From the NCBI GenBank assembly GCA_934630855.1, contig CAKTWW010000022.1:1-33361 (forward strand): a DNA stretch of 33,361 bases, read 5' to 3'. The translations under genes and the position numbers were made by a program. The notes beneath the pieces were generated by a model, which was not told the DNA's origin, searched no databases, and saw only the letters and a program-made list of their open reading frames with translations. Source of the stretch: an uncultured Collinsella sp. (lineage in GTDB: Bacteria > Actinomycetota > Coriobacteriia > Coriobacteriales > Coriobacteriaceae). Shown piece after piece: positions 24,134 through 31,714 of this stretch (its first letter is position 1; every line of letters begins with the position of its first letter).

Positions 24134-24165
24134 ATTATATCAGATATAGAACGCATGTTCTATAT
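24134..24165 (-). promoter_or_regulatory. Leftward promoter with a LexA/SOS-type palindrome
   Basis: On the minus strand a perfect TATAAT lies at 24139-24134. Nine bases upstream is GAAC-GCAT-GTTC (24149-24160), embedded in perfect 9-bp arms ATATAGAAC/GTTCTATAT (24144-24165). GAACN4GTTC is the core of Gram-positive and actinobacterial LexA boxes. The box covers the -35/spacer region, where a bound repressor would block the promoter. The first gene downstream is the RhuM-Fic gene, about 200 bases away. Confidence 0.55.
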
Positions 24166-24733
24166 GCATTCTCTTCCATTTTTGGAGAGCCTCGCACTGG
24201 GAGACGCGATCGTCAACCTCTTCCCATAATCCGTATGCCCACATCTAGCTGCACCCCAAAAGTTATCCAACAAACCACCCCAAAATGCGTTGACTCTGTA
24301 GCCAGGTGTGCCTGTTGTGCGATAAGCATCTTCGCAATGCGACGCCCACGCCAACACCCTCAAAATGTTGCGCAATTTACTTCCGGCTTTTGTACTTTGT
24401 TTGTTAGACATTCATAGTTCTGCAACCATGCTGCGGCGCAAATATACGAGCATCGCGCTCATATTTTATCGAACCCCTCACATTCACCTGCGGCAATGCG
24501 AATAATCTGGCAGAACAACCCCCCCCCGGCGCTGCAAACAAGCGAGATGTTGTCCAACACATCCCAAATTTGGTCCTCCATTTCCTTGTGCTAGGATACC
24601 TAACGATACATGGGTTCAACTGTGCTTACGGCTCCAATAGAGCGCTGCGCACAGGGTCGATCAGCATCCGGCCGTAACGGCGGTGCCAGAAAAACCACGA
24701 GCTCCAATAAAGTTGCCATGCGCAAAAGCTGCA
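24166..24733. other. Stretch without a recognisable gene
   Basis: No reading frame here has a credible ribosome site and family resemblance; the short open frames on both strands (60-83 codons) match nothing I recognise. Contents noted are a CACCCCAAAA direct repeat (24252-24261, 24276-24285) and a nine-C tract at 24519-24527. It may be decayed accessory DNA between the RhuM-Fic gene and the polysaccharide operon. Confidence 0.5.
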
Positions 24734-24851
24734 AGTGACGGCAAATCTTTTAACTGTCGTTCTCGCCGTCATTCCGCAATGGCAAAACGTAGCGCGCCAT
24801 AGCTGTTTGCGTGCGGTCCAGTTTTGTACCCGCTTGACTGGGCCGCACGCA
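24734..24851 (+). promoter_or_regulatory. Two stem-loops upstream of loaP
   Basis: Stem 1 pairs TGACGGC (24736-24742) with GCCGTCA (24765-24771) and extends two pairs outward. Stem 2 is strong: TGCGTGCGGTCCAGT (24808-24822) pairs with ACTGGGCCGCACGCA (24837-24851) over 15 bp with one G-U, around a 14-base loop. Neither has an adjacent T-run; TTTTT occurs only 22 bases after stem 2. If the operon promoter lies upstream, these would be in its 5' leader. No clear -35/-10 pair was found. Confidence 0.45.
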
Positions 24852-24962
24852 GCCAGCTGGGGATGCGGTCATTTTTGCGATACACGGCCGCGTCTCTAGC
24901 AACTGCACGCATACATACCGTTCACGGTGGGGCAGAGCCACGTGCTTGTCTGACTGGGCTCA

Positions 24963-25021
24963 GGGTTTGAATATGGAGCGCCTTCGCGCACAAGCGCCCT
25001 GGCGTAGCCATACCCAAACCC
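24963..25021 (+). promoter_or_regulatory. Segmented hairpin directly upstream of loaP, candidate antitermination element
   Basis: GGGTTTG (24963-24969) pairs with CAAACCC (25015-25021). After an internal loop ATGG pairs with CCAT, CGCC with GGCG, and the tip is GCGC-ACAA-GCGC. The structure ends 38 bases before the loaP start. LoaP proteins act through an RNA hairpin in the leader of their target operon, so this is a natural candidate. It also contains GGCGTAGCCAT at 25001-25011, which resembles the ops element GGCGGTAGCGT but lacks one G. The function is inferred. Confidence 0.5.
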
Positions 25022-25059
25022 CGTGAGCCACACGTAAGACAGCAAAGGGGGTAGTGCTC

Positions 25060-25605
25060 GTGTGGTATGTGATCCAGGTCATTAACGGTCGCGAAGACAT
25101 AATGCGCGAGCGCATCGAGCGCGTGGTGCCGCAGGGCGCCATGCAGGAGCTCTTTTATCCCCAATATCAAACCGAGATCAAGGTACACGGCGAATGGGTC
25201 AGCACGACCAAGCCGCTCTTTCCCGGTTATCTGATCTGCGATACGGCAGATCCCCGCACCGTGCAACAGTATCTGCTACGCATGGACGACTTTGCCCGGG
25301 TGCTTGCCCAGGACGGTCAGTTTGTGCCGCTGGCAAAAGAAGAGACCCAGCTCATTGGCAGCTTTACCCATAAGGGAGACAGGGTAGTGCCCATGAGCGA
25401 GGCCTTAAAGGACGGCGACCAGGTCGTAGTGACGGCCGGTCCGCTGCTGGGCCACGAAGGCCTGATCAAAACAATTAACAGACGCAAGAGCACTGCCTAT
25501 TTGGAGCTCGATCTGTGCGGCCGACGCGTAACCACCCGCGTTGGCCTCGCGGTGCTTTCAAACGAGCAGCGCGTCATGCGAAACCTCAAAAAGGCGATCG
25601 CCTAG
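25060..25605 (+). CDS. loaP: NusG-paralogue transcription antiterminator, LoaP type
   Basis: Specialised NusG homologue of 181 residues that would ride on RNA polymerase and suppress termination in a long surface-polysaccharide operon. The N-terminal NGN domain starts WYVIQVINGRED and contains TTKPLFPGYLICDT, the RNA-polymerase-binding signature. The C-terminal KOW domain (about residues 120-170) contains KDGDQVVVTAGPLLGHEG. A GTG at 25060 is preferred because AAGGGGG lies eight bases upstream; GTG at 25054 is too close to it. It stands alone from secE/rplK, the context of housekeeping nusG, and directly precedes eight kilobases of polysaccharide genes, the classic position of LoaP/RfaH/UpxY regulators. 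Confidence 0.88.
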   Translation: MWYVIQVINGREDIMRERIERVVPQGAMQELFYPQYQTEIKVHGEWVSTTKPLFPGYLICDTADPRTVQQYLLRMDDFARVLAQDGQFVPLAKEETQLIGSFTHKGDRVVPMSEALKDGDQVVVTAGPLLGHEGLIKTINRRKSTAYLELDLCGRRVTTRVGLAVLSNEQRVMRNLKKAIA

Positions 25606-25657
25606 CTGCAGGCGACTGCTTAACGGAACAGGGAGGATCCTCGGGGGCGGGGACGTA

Positions 25658-26446
25658 GTGTTGGAAGAGAACGTGCAAGAAAATCAAATGGGGGATGTGG
25701 CAGCACTTGCTGTCACTCTTGAGGATAGGCGCGAGGCTGCCAAGCTTAACAATGTTGGAAAGCATGAGCCAAAGCTGTCGGAGAACGGCATTCCGGCCGA
25801 CGTACTGGAAAAGTTGCTGCTCGGTGACGACATCATTGAACTGGAAGAACCCATCGTAAACGGTGGGCTGTTCTACCGTTTTATCAAACGTTCATTCGAT
25901 GTTGTCTCTTGCGGTTGCGCGCTCATTATTCTCGCGATTCCGATGGCCGTCATTGCCGTCAAGATTAAGAGTGAATCCGAAGGCCCCGTCATTTACGCGC
26001 AGCGTCGCGTTGGCAAAGATGGCAAAATCTTTAATATCTATAAGTTCCGCAGCATGTATACCGATGCTGAATCTCGTGGTGCCCAGTGGGCTCAGGACGA
26101 AGATCCGCGCGTAACGCCGTTTGGCAAGTTTATGCGCAAGACGCGTTTAGATGAGATTCCCCAGTTTTGGAACGTGTTCAAGGGCGACATGAGCCTTATT
26201 GGTCCGCGTCCTGAGCGACCTGCCTTTTGCGAAGAGTTCGAAAAGCGAATTCACGGCTGGCATTTCCGCACTATGGTCCGCCCAGGTATTTCTGGTCTTG
26301 CCCAGGTGACGGGTGGGTACGACCTGCTCCCAAGCGAGAAGGTCATGTTTGACCTTGAGTATATCAAGTCAAGAAATATCAAGATGGATTTTGTGATCAT
26401 GCTCAAGACGCTTGGTGTTGTGAGTACGGGGGAGGGGGCACGATGA
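25658..26446 (+). CDS. Initiating sugar-1-phosphate (phosphoglycosyl) transferase
   Basis: Transfers a sugar-1-phosphate from a UDP-sugar to undecaprenyl phosphate, the first step of repeat-unit assembly. The 262-residue product has an acidic N-terminal extension of about 65 residues, one hydrophobic re-entrant/membrane segment (DVVSCGCALIILAIPMAVIA), then KFRSMYTDAE, the catalytic Asp-Glu dyad in RLDEIPQFWNV, and MSLIGPRPERP. It lacks the four-helix N-terminal part of WbaP, so it is the short PglC-like form. The start is a GTG at 25658 after GGGGCGGGGA; the first in-frame ATG (25688) has no ribosome site. The stop overlaps the next gene (ATGA). Confidence 0.92.
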   Translation: MLEENVQENQMGDVAALAVTLEDRREAAKLNNVGKHEPKLSENGIPADVLEKLLLGDDIIELEEPIVNGGLFYRFIKRSFDVVSCGCALIILAIPMAVIAVKIKSESEGPVIYAQRRVGKDGKIFNIYKFRSMYTDAESRGAQWAQDEDPRVTPFGKFMRKTRLDEIPQFWNVFKGDMSLIGPRPERPAFCEEFEKRIHGWHFRTMVRPGISGLAQVTGGYDLLPSEKVMFDLEYIKSRNIKMDFVIMLKTLGVVSTGEGAR

Positions 26447-27285
26447 ATGAAATCGATCTTCCTGAATACAGCGTACTTATGTCTGTGTATAAAAACGACA
26501 AACCCGATTTCCTCGATCTCGCGATTGTCTCAATGGCATGTCAAACGGTTGAGCCAAAAGATTTTGTAGTTGTTTGCGATGGTCCGCTAACAAGCGAGCT
26601 TAATGCATGTCTTGATAAATGGAAAAAGGTGCTTGATAAAAAATTTACTTTACATCGCTTAAATGAAAACCATGGCCTTGGTTTTGCTCTCAATATCGGT
26701 CTCTCTTTGTGTGAATGCGACATAGTTGCCCGAATGGATTCTGATGATATTTCCAGACCCAATCGTTGTGAAATTTTGCTTTCAAAGATGATATCCGAGA
26801 GTCTAGATCTAGTTGGCGGTGCAATCGAAGAGTTTGATCGTGAGCCTGGTGACATGGGGTATGTTAGACTGCCACCGCTGACAAAAAATGATATTGACAT
26901 GTGGTTGAGGGGAAGAAATCCCTTCAACCACGTGTCTGTCGTGTTCGACAGACACGTGGTTGAGCAGGCGGGCGGCTACGAGCCGTTCCCTTGGATGGAG
27001 GACTACTGGCTGTGGGCGCGCATGATAGCCAAGGGCTGCCGCTGCGCCAATGTACCGGATGTTGTGGTCGACGTGCGTACCGGAGAGGGCATGTACGCCC
27101 GTCGCTCCAACATGGCCTACCTGAAGAGCCAGGTGAGATTCTTCTCCGAGTTGCGCAAACTGGGACTTGTGGGCCGCGTCGGGCAAGCCAAGGCCGTGGC
27201 CGAGCGCGCGGTTGCTACGCTGCTGCCGACGGGGCTGGTGAAGGTCGCCTACAACAAGCTGCTGCGCCAGAGGAGGGCCGTCTAG
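26443..27285 (+). CDS. Glycosyltransferase family 2, mosaic composition
   Basis: 280-residue GT-A enzyme that should add one sugar to the lipid-linked repeat unit. It has the start SVLMSVYKNDKPDFL, the metal-binding ARMDSDDIS, and the acceptor-side motif NPFNHVSVVFDRHVV with AGGYEPFPWMEDYWLW, as in AmsE-like transferases. The first 480 or so bases are AT-rich with A/T-ending codons, and the last 340 are GC-rich. The switch coincides with an 18-bp inverted repeat at 26924-26963, so the gene may be a recombinant of two alleles. The ATG overlaps the preceding stop. The stop is immediately followed by the next ATG. Confidence 0.92.
   Translation: MNEIDLPEYSVLMSVYKNDKPDFLDLAIVSMACQTVEPKDFVVVCDGPLTSELNACLDKWKKVLDKKFTLHRLNENHGLGFALNIGLSLCECDIVARMDSDDISRPNRCEILLSKMISESLDLVGGAIEEFDREPGDMGYVRLPPLTKNDIDMWLRGRNPFNHVSVVFDRHVVEQAGGYEPFPWMEDYWLWARMIAKGCRCANVPDVVVDVRTGEGMYARRSNMAYLKSQVRFFSELRKLGLVGRVGQAKAVAERAVATLLPTGLVKVAYNKLLRQRRAV
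26924..26963. repeat. 18-bp perfect inverted repeat inside the first GT2 gene
   Basis: The arm TCAACCACGTGTCTGTCG (26924-26941) is inverted at 26946-26963 with a TGTT loop. It encodes the NHVSVVFDRHVVE segment and lies exactly where composition changes from AT-rich to GC-rich. Confidence 0.9.
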
Positions 27286-28401
27286 ATGCGGGTGGCCTAC
27301 GTCATATCGACTCTGGACCGCTGCGGCCCGGTGAACGTGCTGTTCGATATCGTGAGTAACCTGGGCGACGGCTTCGAGGTCGCCGTCTTCACGTTGGCCA
27401 AGGAGCCTGCGACCTCCCGCGCGGCCGACTTCGAACGCATTGGGTGCAGGGTCGTCTGCGCCTGCGGCTCTCGCGTCGTCTCGATGCTCGCGGGGCCCAG
27501 GCTGCTGGAAAGGGCCATGCGCGAGTTCGGCCCCGACGTGGTGCATGCCCACGGGTTCCGCGCCTACCTGGCCTGCGAGGGGCTTCTCGTCCACACGGTG
27601 GCCACGGTACACAACTGTATATACGAGGACTTCCTCACGAGCTATGGCGAGCGCCGCGCCCTTTGGATGACCGAGAAAGAGCTTGCGGCTCTGCGCCGGT
27701 TCGACGCCGTCGTGGCGTGCTCGGAATCCAACGCCGCCTATCTGCGCCAGGAGTACGGTCTTTCGTGCGAAAGCGTGCGCAACGGTGTGGACCAGAGGAG
27801 GTTCCTTCCGCTCACTGCCAGCCAGCACGATGGCTTACGAAAGGAGCTAGGCATCGAGCCGGGGGCGCTCGCGGTGGTGGCGACCGGCGGATGCAGCGAG
27901 CGGAAGGGGACTCTTCCCCTCGCGTTGGGGTTCCCTTCCGCTCTGACAAGGTTTCCCTTCCATTCGGGAGCGGCCAAGGTCGAGCTACACGTGTTCGGCG
28001 AGGGGCCGCTGTACGCCGAGTGCCGGGACCTCGGCCTTGAGGATGTGGTGTTCCACGGCTTCGAGCCTGACGTGGTGCCCTGGCTGCAGGCGGCGGACCT
28101 GTTCGTGTCGGCCTCGCGTTCGGAAGGCATGCCACTGGCGGTGCTAGAGGCGCTGTCGTGTGGATGCCCCGCACTTCTCTCGGACATAGCGCCTCACTGC
28201 GAGATCGCGGAGGCCGTACAGGGCCAGGGCTGTGTGCGGCTGTTCGACGCGGCCGACGAGGCGACCTGCGCCGACGGGCTTGCCGGGGCGCTTGCTTCGC
28301 TGCCCGAGAGGCCCGTCGACATGTCGTGCTTCGGAGCCGAGGAGATGGCTGAGAAGTACGGGATAATTTACAGACAACTGAACGCGAAGGCTACTTTATG
28401 A
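27286..28401 (+). CDS. Glycosyltransferase family 4
   Basis: 371-residue GT-B enzyme. The N-terminal domain starts MRVAYVISTLDRCGPVNVLF, and HAHGFRAYLAC is the acceptor-side motif. The C-terminal nucleotide-sugar domain has SVRNGVDQRRFLPL, HVFGEGPLYAEC, VVFHGFEPDVVPWLQAADLF and the EX7E motif SEGMPLAVLEALSCG. Probably a retaining enzyme acting on the cytoplasmic face on the lipid-linked glycan. It begins directly after the previous stop (TAGATG) and overlaps the next gene by ATGA. It contains an inverted repeat at 27898-27943 at a point where the protein is longer than usual between ERKG and HVFGEGP. Confidence 0.93.
   Translation: MRVAYVISTLDRCGPVNVLFDIVSNLGDGFEVAVFTLAKEPATSRAADFERIGCRVVCACGSRVVSMLAGPRLLERAMREFGPDVVHAHGFRAYLACEGLLVHTVATVHNCIYEDFLTSYGERRALWMTEKELAALRRFDAVVACSESNAAYLRQEYGLSCESVRNGVDQRRFLPLTASQHDGLRKELGIEPGALAVVATGGCSERKGTLPLALGFPSALTRFPFHSGAAKVELHVFGEGPLYAECRDLGLEDVVFHGFEPDVVPWLQAADLFVSASRSEGMPLAVLEALSCGCPALLSDIAPHCEIAEAVQGQGCVRLFDAADEATCADGLAGALASLPERPVDMSCFGAEEMAEKYGIIYRQLNAKATL
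27898..27943. repeat. Cruciform-type inverted repeat inside the GT4 gene
   Basis: GAGCGGAAGGG (27898-27908) and CCCTTCCGCTC (27933-27943) are perfect 11-bp arms. The loop holds a second stem CCCC/GGGG (27916-27919, 27927-27930). Confidence 0.8.
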
Positions 28402-29351
28402 CAAGTGCTACCCCCAGAGCCAGCATAGTTGTCCCTGCCTACAACTGCGAGCGGTATATAGGCGAATGCCTAACGTCCCTTCAGAGGCAGGGCTTCAGCG
28501 ACTTCGAGGTCGTCGTCGTCGATGACGGATCGACAGATGAGACCGCTGAAGTCGTGGACTCGTTTGCCGCTGGCGATTCGCGTTTTAAGCTCATTAGGAC
28601 CGAGAATCACGGCGTCTCGCATGCCAGAAATGTTGCGCTGGGTCAAGTGACTGGCGACTACGTGTTGTTTGTGGATGCTGACGACTGGGTTGCCCCCGAC
28701 TACGTCGAGACGCTTGTGCGCCCGCTCGTGTCTGGCGAATGCGGCTGCTCCTCCTGCGGGATAGCCGGCGTTTCGGACGGTGGCGTACCTTGCTTTACCT
28801 GTGGCGAGACAATTGAATATGTTGGCTCAAAAGCGCAGGTCAGTATGCTTGATAAGCCGAGGGGATTTTTGTGTAATAAAGGATTCCTCGCATCCCTTAT
28901 TACACAGAACGGGCTGCGTCTTGACGAAGGCGTCGCGCAGTCGGAGGACATGCTTTTCCTGCTCGATTACCTGTCGCTGTGCGACAAGCTGGTCTACGAC
29001 TCGGGGGTCAAATACTGCTATCGGCAGCGAAGGGGCTCGGCGACCAACAGCACCTGCAACCCCCGATGGCTCGACGTCATAAAGGTGTTCGACGCCTACC
29101 GTCAACGCCTTTCCAAGAGCGCTTATTTCAGAAAGGCCGTGGCCGACAACTTCATCCTCATGGGATATGAGGCCGTGTATCGAGCCGAAAATTGCGACGC
29201 CGGGGCTGAGGTGCTGGCCGCCGCTCGGCAGATGTCGCGGTGGTGCGAGGAAAATGCGGACAAGACGACTGTTGTTGCCCGCGCCAAACGCCTCGCATAC
29301 AAGCATGCCATGCCTCTTGTGATGGCCGTGCGTGAGAGGGGTTTACGATGA
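28398..29351 (+). CDS. Glycosyltransferase family 2
   Basis: 317-residue GT-A enzyme with the standard N-terminus ASIVVPAYNCERYIGECL, VVVDDGSTDETAEV, and the DxD region YVLFVDADDWVAPDY. The later NKGFLASLI...DEGVAQSEDMLFLLDYL segment carries the conserved acidic catalytic-base motif (SED). Overlaps of four bases with both neighbours show tight coupling. A local AT-rich patch (about 28795-28910) within otherwise GC-rich sequence includes an imperfect hairpin at 28870-28906. Acceptor and donor are not predictable. Confidence 0.93.
   Translation: MTSATPRASIVVPAYNCERYIGECLTSLQRQGFSDFEVVVVDDGSTDETAEVVDSFAAGDSRFKLIRTENHGVSHARNVALGQVTGDYVLFVDADDWVAPDYVETLVRPLVSGECGCSSCGIAGVSDGGVPCFTCGETIEYVGSKAQVSMLDKPRGFLCNKGFLASLITQNGLRLDEGVAQSEDMLFLLDYLSLCDKLVYDSGVKYCYRQRRGSATNSTCNPRWLDVIKVFDAYRQRLSKSAYFRKAVADNFILMGYEAVYRAENCDAGAEVLAAARQMSRWCEENADKTTVVARAKRLAYKHAMPLVMAVRERGLR
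28870..28906. repeat. Inverted repeat inside the second GT2 gene
   Basis: TGTGTAATAA (28870-28879) pairs with TTATTACACA (28897-28906), then after one mismatch GGAT pairs with ATCC, leaving a seven-base loop. It is AT-rich in a GC-rich gene. Confidence 0.8.
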
Positions 29352-30556
29352 ACGCTCTGCTCTTCCCCTTGGCTTTCGTCTCGCCGGCTGTATTTCTTGC
29401 ATTCATGCTGGGACTTAAGGAGAATAAGGAGTGGCCCGTCCTCAAGGCACTTGCACTGGGGCTGTGCGCAGGCATAGCGTTCTACGGCATGCGTTGCGAC
29501 GCAACGACCGACATCTACCGGCACATCGCATTGCTGCCCGCATACGACACGACGTTTCTCGGTTGCTTCGACGCCGGGCACTATGGCGGCCTGTTCGTTT
29601 GGGATATGTGGTGCTGGGTCATCGAGAAGATTGGTGACCCGTATCTCCTGCAATCGTCCGCCGCTTTCGTGGGGTACGCGATCATCGGATATATCTGTAT
29701 AGACTACTCGACGCGACAGAGCGAACGGTGTAATAGTTGGGTCGTGCCGTTCCTTTTCGCAGTTTGTGCCATACCTGTGTTTCCTTTGGTCGCGGGCATA
29801 CGAAGCACGATTGCCGTGCTCATCTGCGCTTTGGCTTTCTACCTCTATAACATGAAGGGGTGCCCGATGCTCGTCGCGGCGCTTCTAGATGTGATGGCTG
29901 TCATGATTCATCAAGTGGCGCTGTTTCCACTTGTACTTCTGGCAATCATCCCCCTTGCGCGGAAGTGGCCAAAAGGAGCACTCATCGGATGCTTTGCCGC
30001 CTTTATGCTCGTTGCATCTATTGGCCAGATCCTTTTGCCTTTCCTTCCGAGCGGCAACAACGTTTTCGGTTTCCTGCGTAAGGCGATTGAGGCGCTTCTC
30101 ATGTACGATAAGGGTGACGAATGGACTGCCGCGAATGCTAGTAGTCTTAACGGAATAGTCAACAGAGTTTCAACGCTTTCATTGATTTGCACCGTCCTCG
30201 TGTCTTCGTTGCGGCATCTCGGCCAAAGTCGCTGCGATGAGAGACTTTTAGGACTTGGGCTCTACGTGAGCCTCATTGCGGTTGCCAGTGCAGCCCTTAT
30301 CGTCGTTTTGCCGGTGAACGGAGAGCGGTTTCTTCCTGCCGCGTACGCGCTGGCTGCTCCGCTTGTTTACGACTTCTTGAAAACCGGGAAAAGGCATAAG
30401 AGAAGCGGACACCATATCATAGAGGCAGTGGTTTTTCTGCTATGCGCAGCCGCTCTCTGCCTTCATGTTTATTCGCTTATTTACGGTTCCTCCGATACGG
30501 CCACCCTAGTTATGACGTGTTTCTTCGGCGTTCTCGGCGCGTTGTTTGTCGGCTAG
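29348..30556 (+). CDS. EpsG/Wzy-like polysaccharide polymerase (membrane)
   Basis: 402-residue polytopic membrane protein with about ten hydrophobic segments (for example FPLAFVSPAVFLAFMLG, VVPFLFAVCAIPVFPLV, GALIGCFAAFMLVASIG). Features typical of EpsG-family polymerases include GIRSTIAVLICALAFY followed by AVMIHQVALFPL with a conserved membrane His. In a Wzx/Wzy pathway it would join flipped repeat units on the outer face of the membrane. Its place between transferases in the operon supports this. Start and previous stop overlap (ATGA). Sequence conservation in this class is low, so the assignment rests on topology and context. Confidence 0.8.
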   Translation: MNALLFPLAFVSPAVFLAFMLGLKENKEWPVLKALALGLCAGIAFYGMRCDATTDIYRHIALLPAYDTTFLGCFDAGHYGGLFVWDMWCWVIEKIGDPYLLQSSAAFVGYAIIGYICIDYSTRQSERCNSWVVPFLFAVCAIPVFPLVAGIRSTIAVLICALAFYLYNMKGCPMLVAALLDVMAVMIHQVALFPLVLLAIIPLARKWPKGALIGCFAAFMLVASIGQILLPFLPSGNNVFGFLRKAIEALLMYDKGDEWTAANASSLNGIVNRVSTLSLICTVLVSSLRHLGQSRCDERLLGLGLYVSLIAVASAALIVVLPVNGERFLPAAYALAAPLVYDFLKTGKRHKRSGHHIIEAVVFLLCAAALCLHVYSLIYGSSDTATLVMTCFFGVLGALFVG

Positions 30557-30614
30557 CTCGCCCTCTGCTTCACGAGTCATGAGGAAACAAATACAACGAC
30601 GGCGAGGAGATTCA

Positions 30615-31670
30615 ATGCCAATAAAATGCTCCATCATGTTTGACGCACCCGCTGAGGGCCCTTCAATCACGGTCTGCGTACCCGTGTACAACGTCGGGCG
30701 CTACTTGCGCGAGTGCCTGGACTCCATATTCTTGCAGGACTACCCCCGCTTCGACGTCGTTATGGTCGACGACGGTTCGACCGACGGAAGCGGTGCGATT
30801 TGCGACGAGTATGCCGAAAAAAATTCGCAGCGGGCCTTCGTTGTTCATAAGGACAACGAAGGCCCGCTGCTCGCACGCCGTGACGGCTTCGCGCGAGCAG
30901 CAGGCCAATACGTCATGTGCGTCGACTCCGACGACATGCTGCTGCCGGGGGCTCTCTCGGCCGTGGCGGCAGCCGTCGACAAGACCGGGGCAGACGTTGT
31001 GCGTTTCGGGTTCACCCGCGAGGCGGGCGCAGCCGGACCTTCGGTCGGCGATTTCTCCTGTGAGCTCTACCCAGCCGGGGAGAAGCCCGCGATGCTGCGG
31101 GCAATCTGCTGCAACACGAGCGGCTCGGAGAACCCCATGTGGTTCAAGGCCGTGCGACGCGAGTGCGTGGGGGCGGACGTGGACTTCTCGGAGTTCAAGG
31201 GCCTGACCTTCGCGGAGGACTTCTTGCAGACCCTCACGGTGTACGATCGCGCGGAGACGTTCTGCTTCCTGGATGCGACGCTGTACTATTACCGCCCCGG
31301 CAGCGGCATCACCAGCGCCTACAACCCGCACTTCTACCGCGACGTTTGCCGCTGCCTCGACGTGGCCGAGGGCTTCGCGGGACGCTGGGAGGCGGACTAC
31401 TCCTGTGACGGACTGATAGCGGGTCTTGCGGCTTGCAGATTGGACTCCGGGGCTCAGTACGCGGAGTGGCTGGCGGCTCAGAGGGACAAAAAGGGGCTCG
31501 ATGTGCTGCGTGCATCGAAGGATTTCGTAAGGTGCTCTTCTTTACCTGGGGCTGATGAGTTCTTACGCTTTGACCGACGGGTCGTCGTCAATGCGCTCAA
31601 GCATGGAAGGTACCTGTGCATTACGGCGGTTGCAAAAGCGAGGGCTGTCAGAAAAAAGATTATTTCCTAG
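30615..31670 (+). CDS. Glycosyltransferase family 2
   Basis: 351-residue GT-A transferase: SITVCVPVYNVGRYLRECL, VVMVDDGSTDGSGAICD, and the DxD motif MCVDSDDMLLPG. FAEDFLQTLTVYDRAE carries the acidic catalytic-base motif. The ATG at 30615 was chosen for GAGGAGA five bases upstream; a longer frame from 30546 overlaps the polymerase gene. There is a 58-base gap to the gene before. It contains an 18-bp inverted repeat at 30827-30870, over the VVHKDNEGPLLARRDG segment that is conserved in this family. Confidence 0.93.
   Translation: MPIKCSIMFDAPAEGPSITVCVPVYNVGRYLRECLDSIFLQDYPRFDVVMVDDGSTDGSGAICDEYAEKNSQRAFVVHKDNEGPLLARRDGFARAAGQYVMCVDSDDMLLPGALSAVAAAVDKTGADVVRFGFTREAGAAGPSVGDFSCELYPAGEKPAMLRAICCNTSGSENPMWFKAVRRECVGADVDFSEFKGLTFAEDFLQTLTVYDRAETFCFLDATLYYYRPGSGITSAYNPHFYRDVCRCLDVAEGFAGRWEADYSCDGLIAGLAACRLDSGAQYAEWLAAQRDKKGLDVLRASKDFVRCSSLPGADEFLRFDRRVVVNALKHGRYLCITAVAKARAVRKKIIS
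30827..30870. repeat. 18-bp perfect inverted repeat inside the third GT2 gene
   Basis: GCAGCGGGCCTTCGTTGT (30827-30844) is inverted at 30853-30870 with the eight-base loop TCATAAGG. It is preceded by an A-rich run in the reading frame. Confidence 0.9.
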
Positions 31671-31714
31671 CCTCCCCTGTGAGTGGTTCTTAATCAAACG
31701 TTTGTTTCTACTTA

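Noticed and set aside
24252..24285. CACCCCAAAA direct repeats as a start of a CRISPR array or iteron origin
   Set aside because: There are only two copies of ten bases, with no further units or associated genes.
25001..25011. True RfaH ops element
   Set aside because: GGCGTAGCCAT lacks one G of the ops core, and LoaP proteins are known to use RNA hairpins; kept only as a resemblance.
22768..25059. Integrative element using tRNA-Ala as attachment site
   Set aside because: Accessory genes follow the tRNA, but no integrase is present and no repeat of the tRNA 3' end was found downstream.
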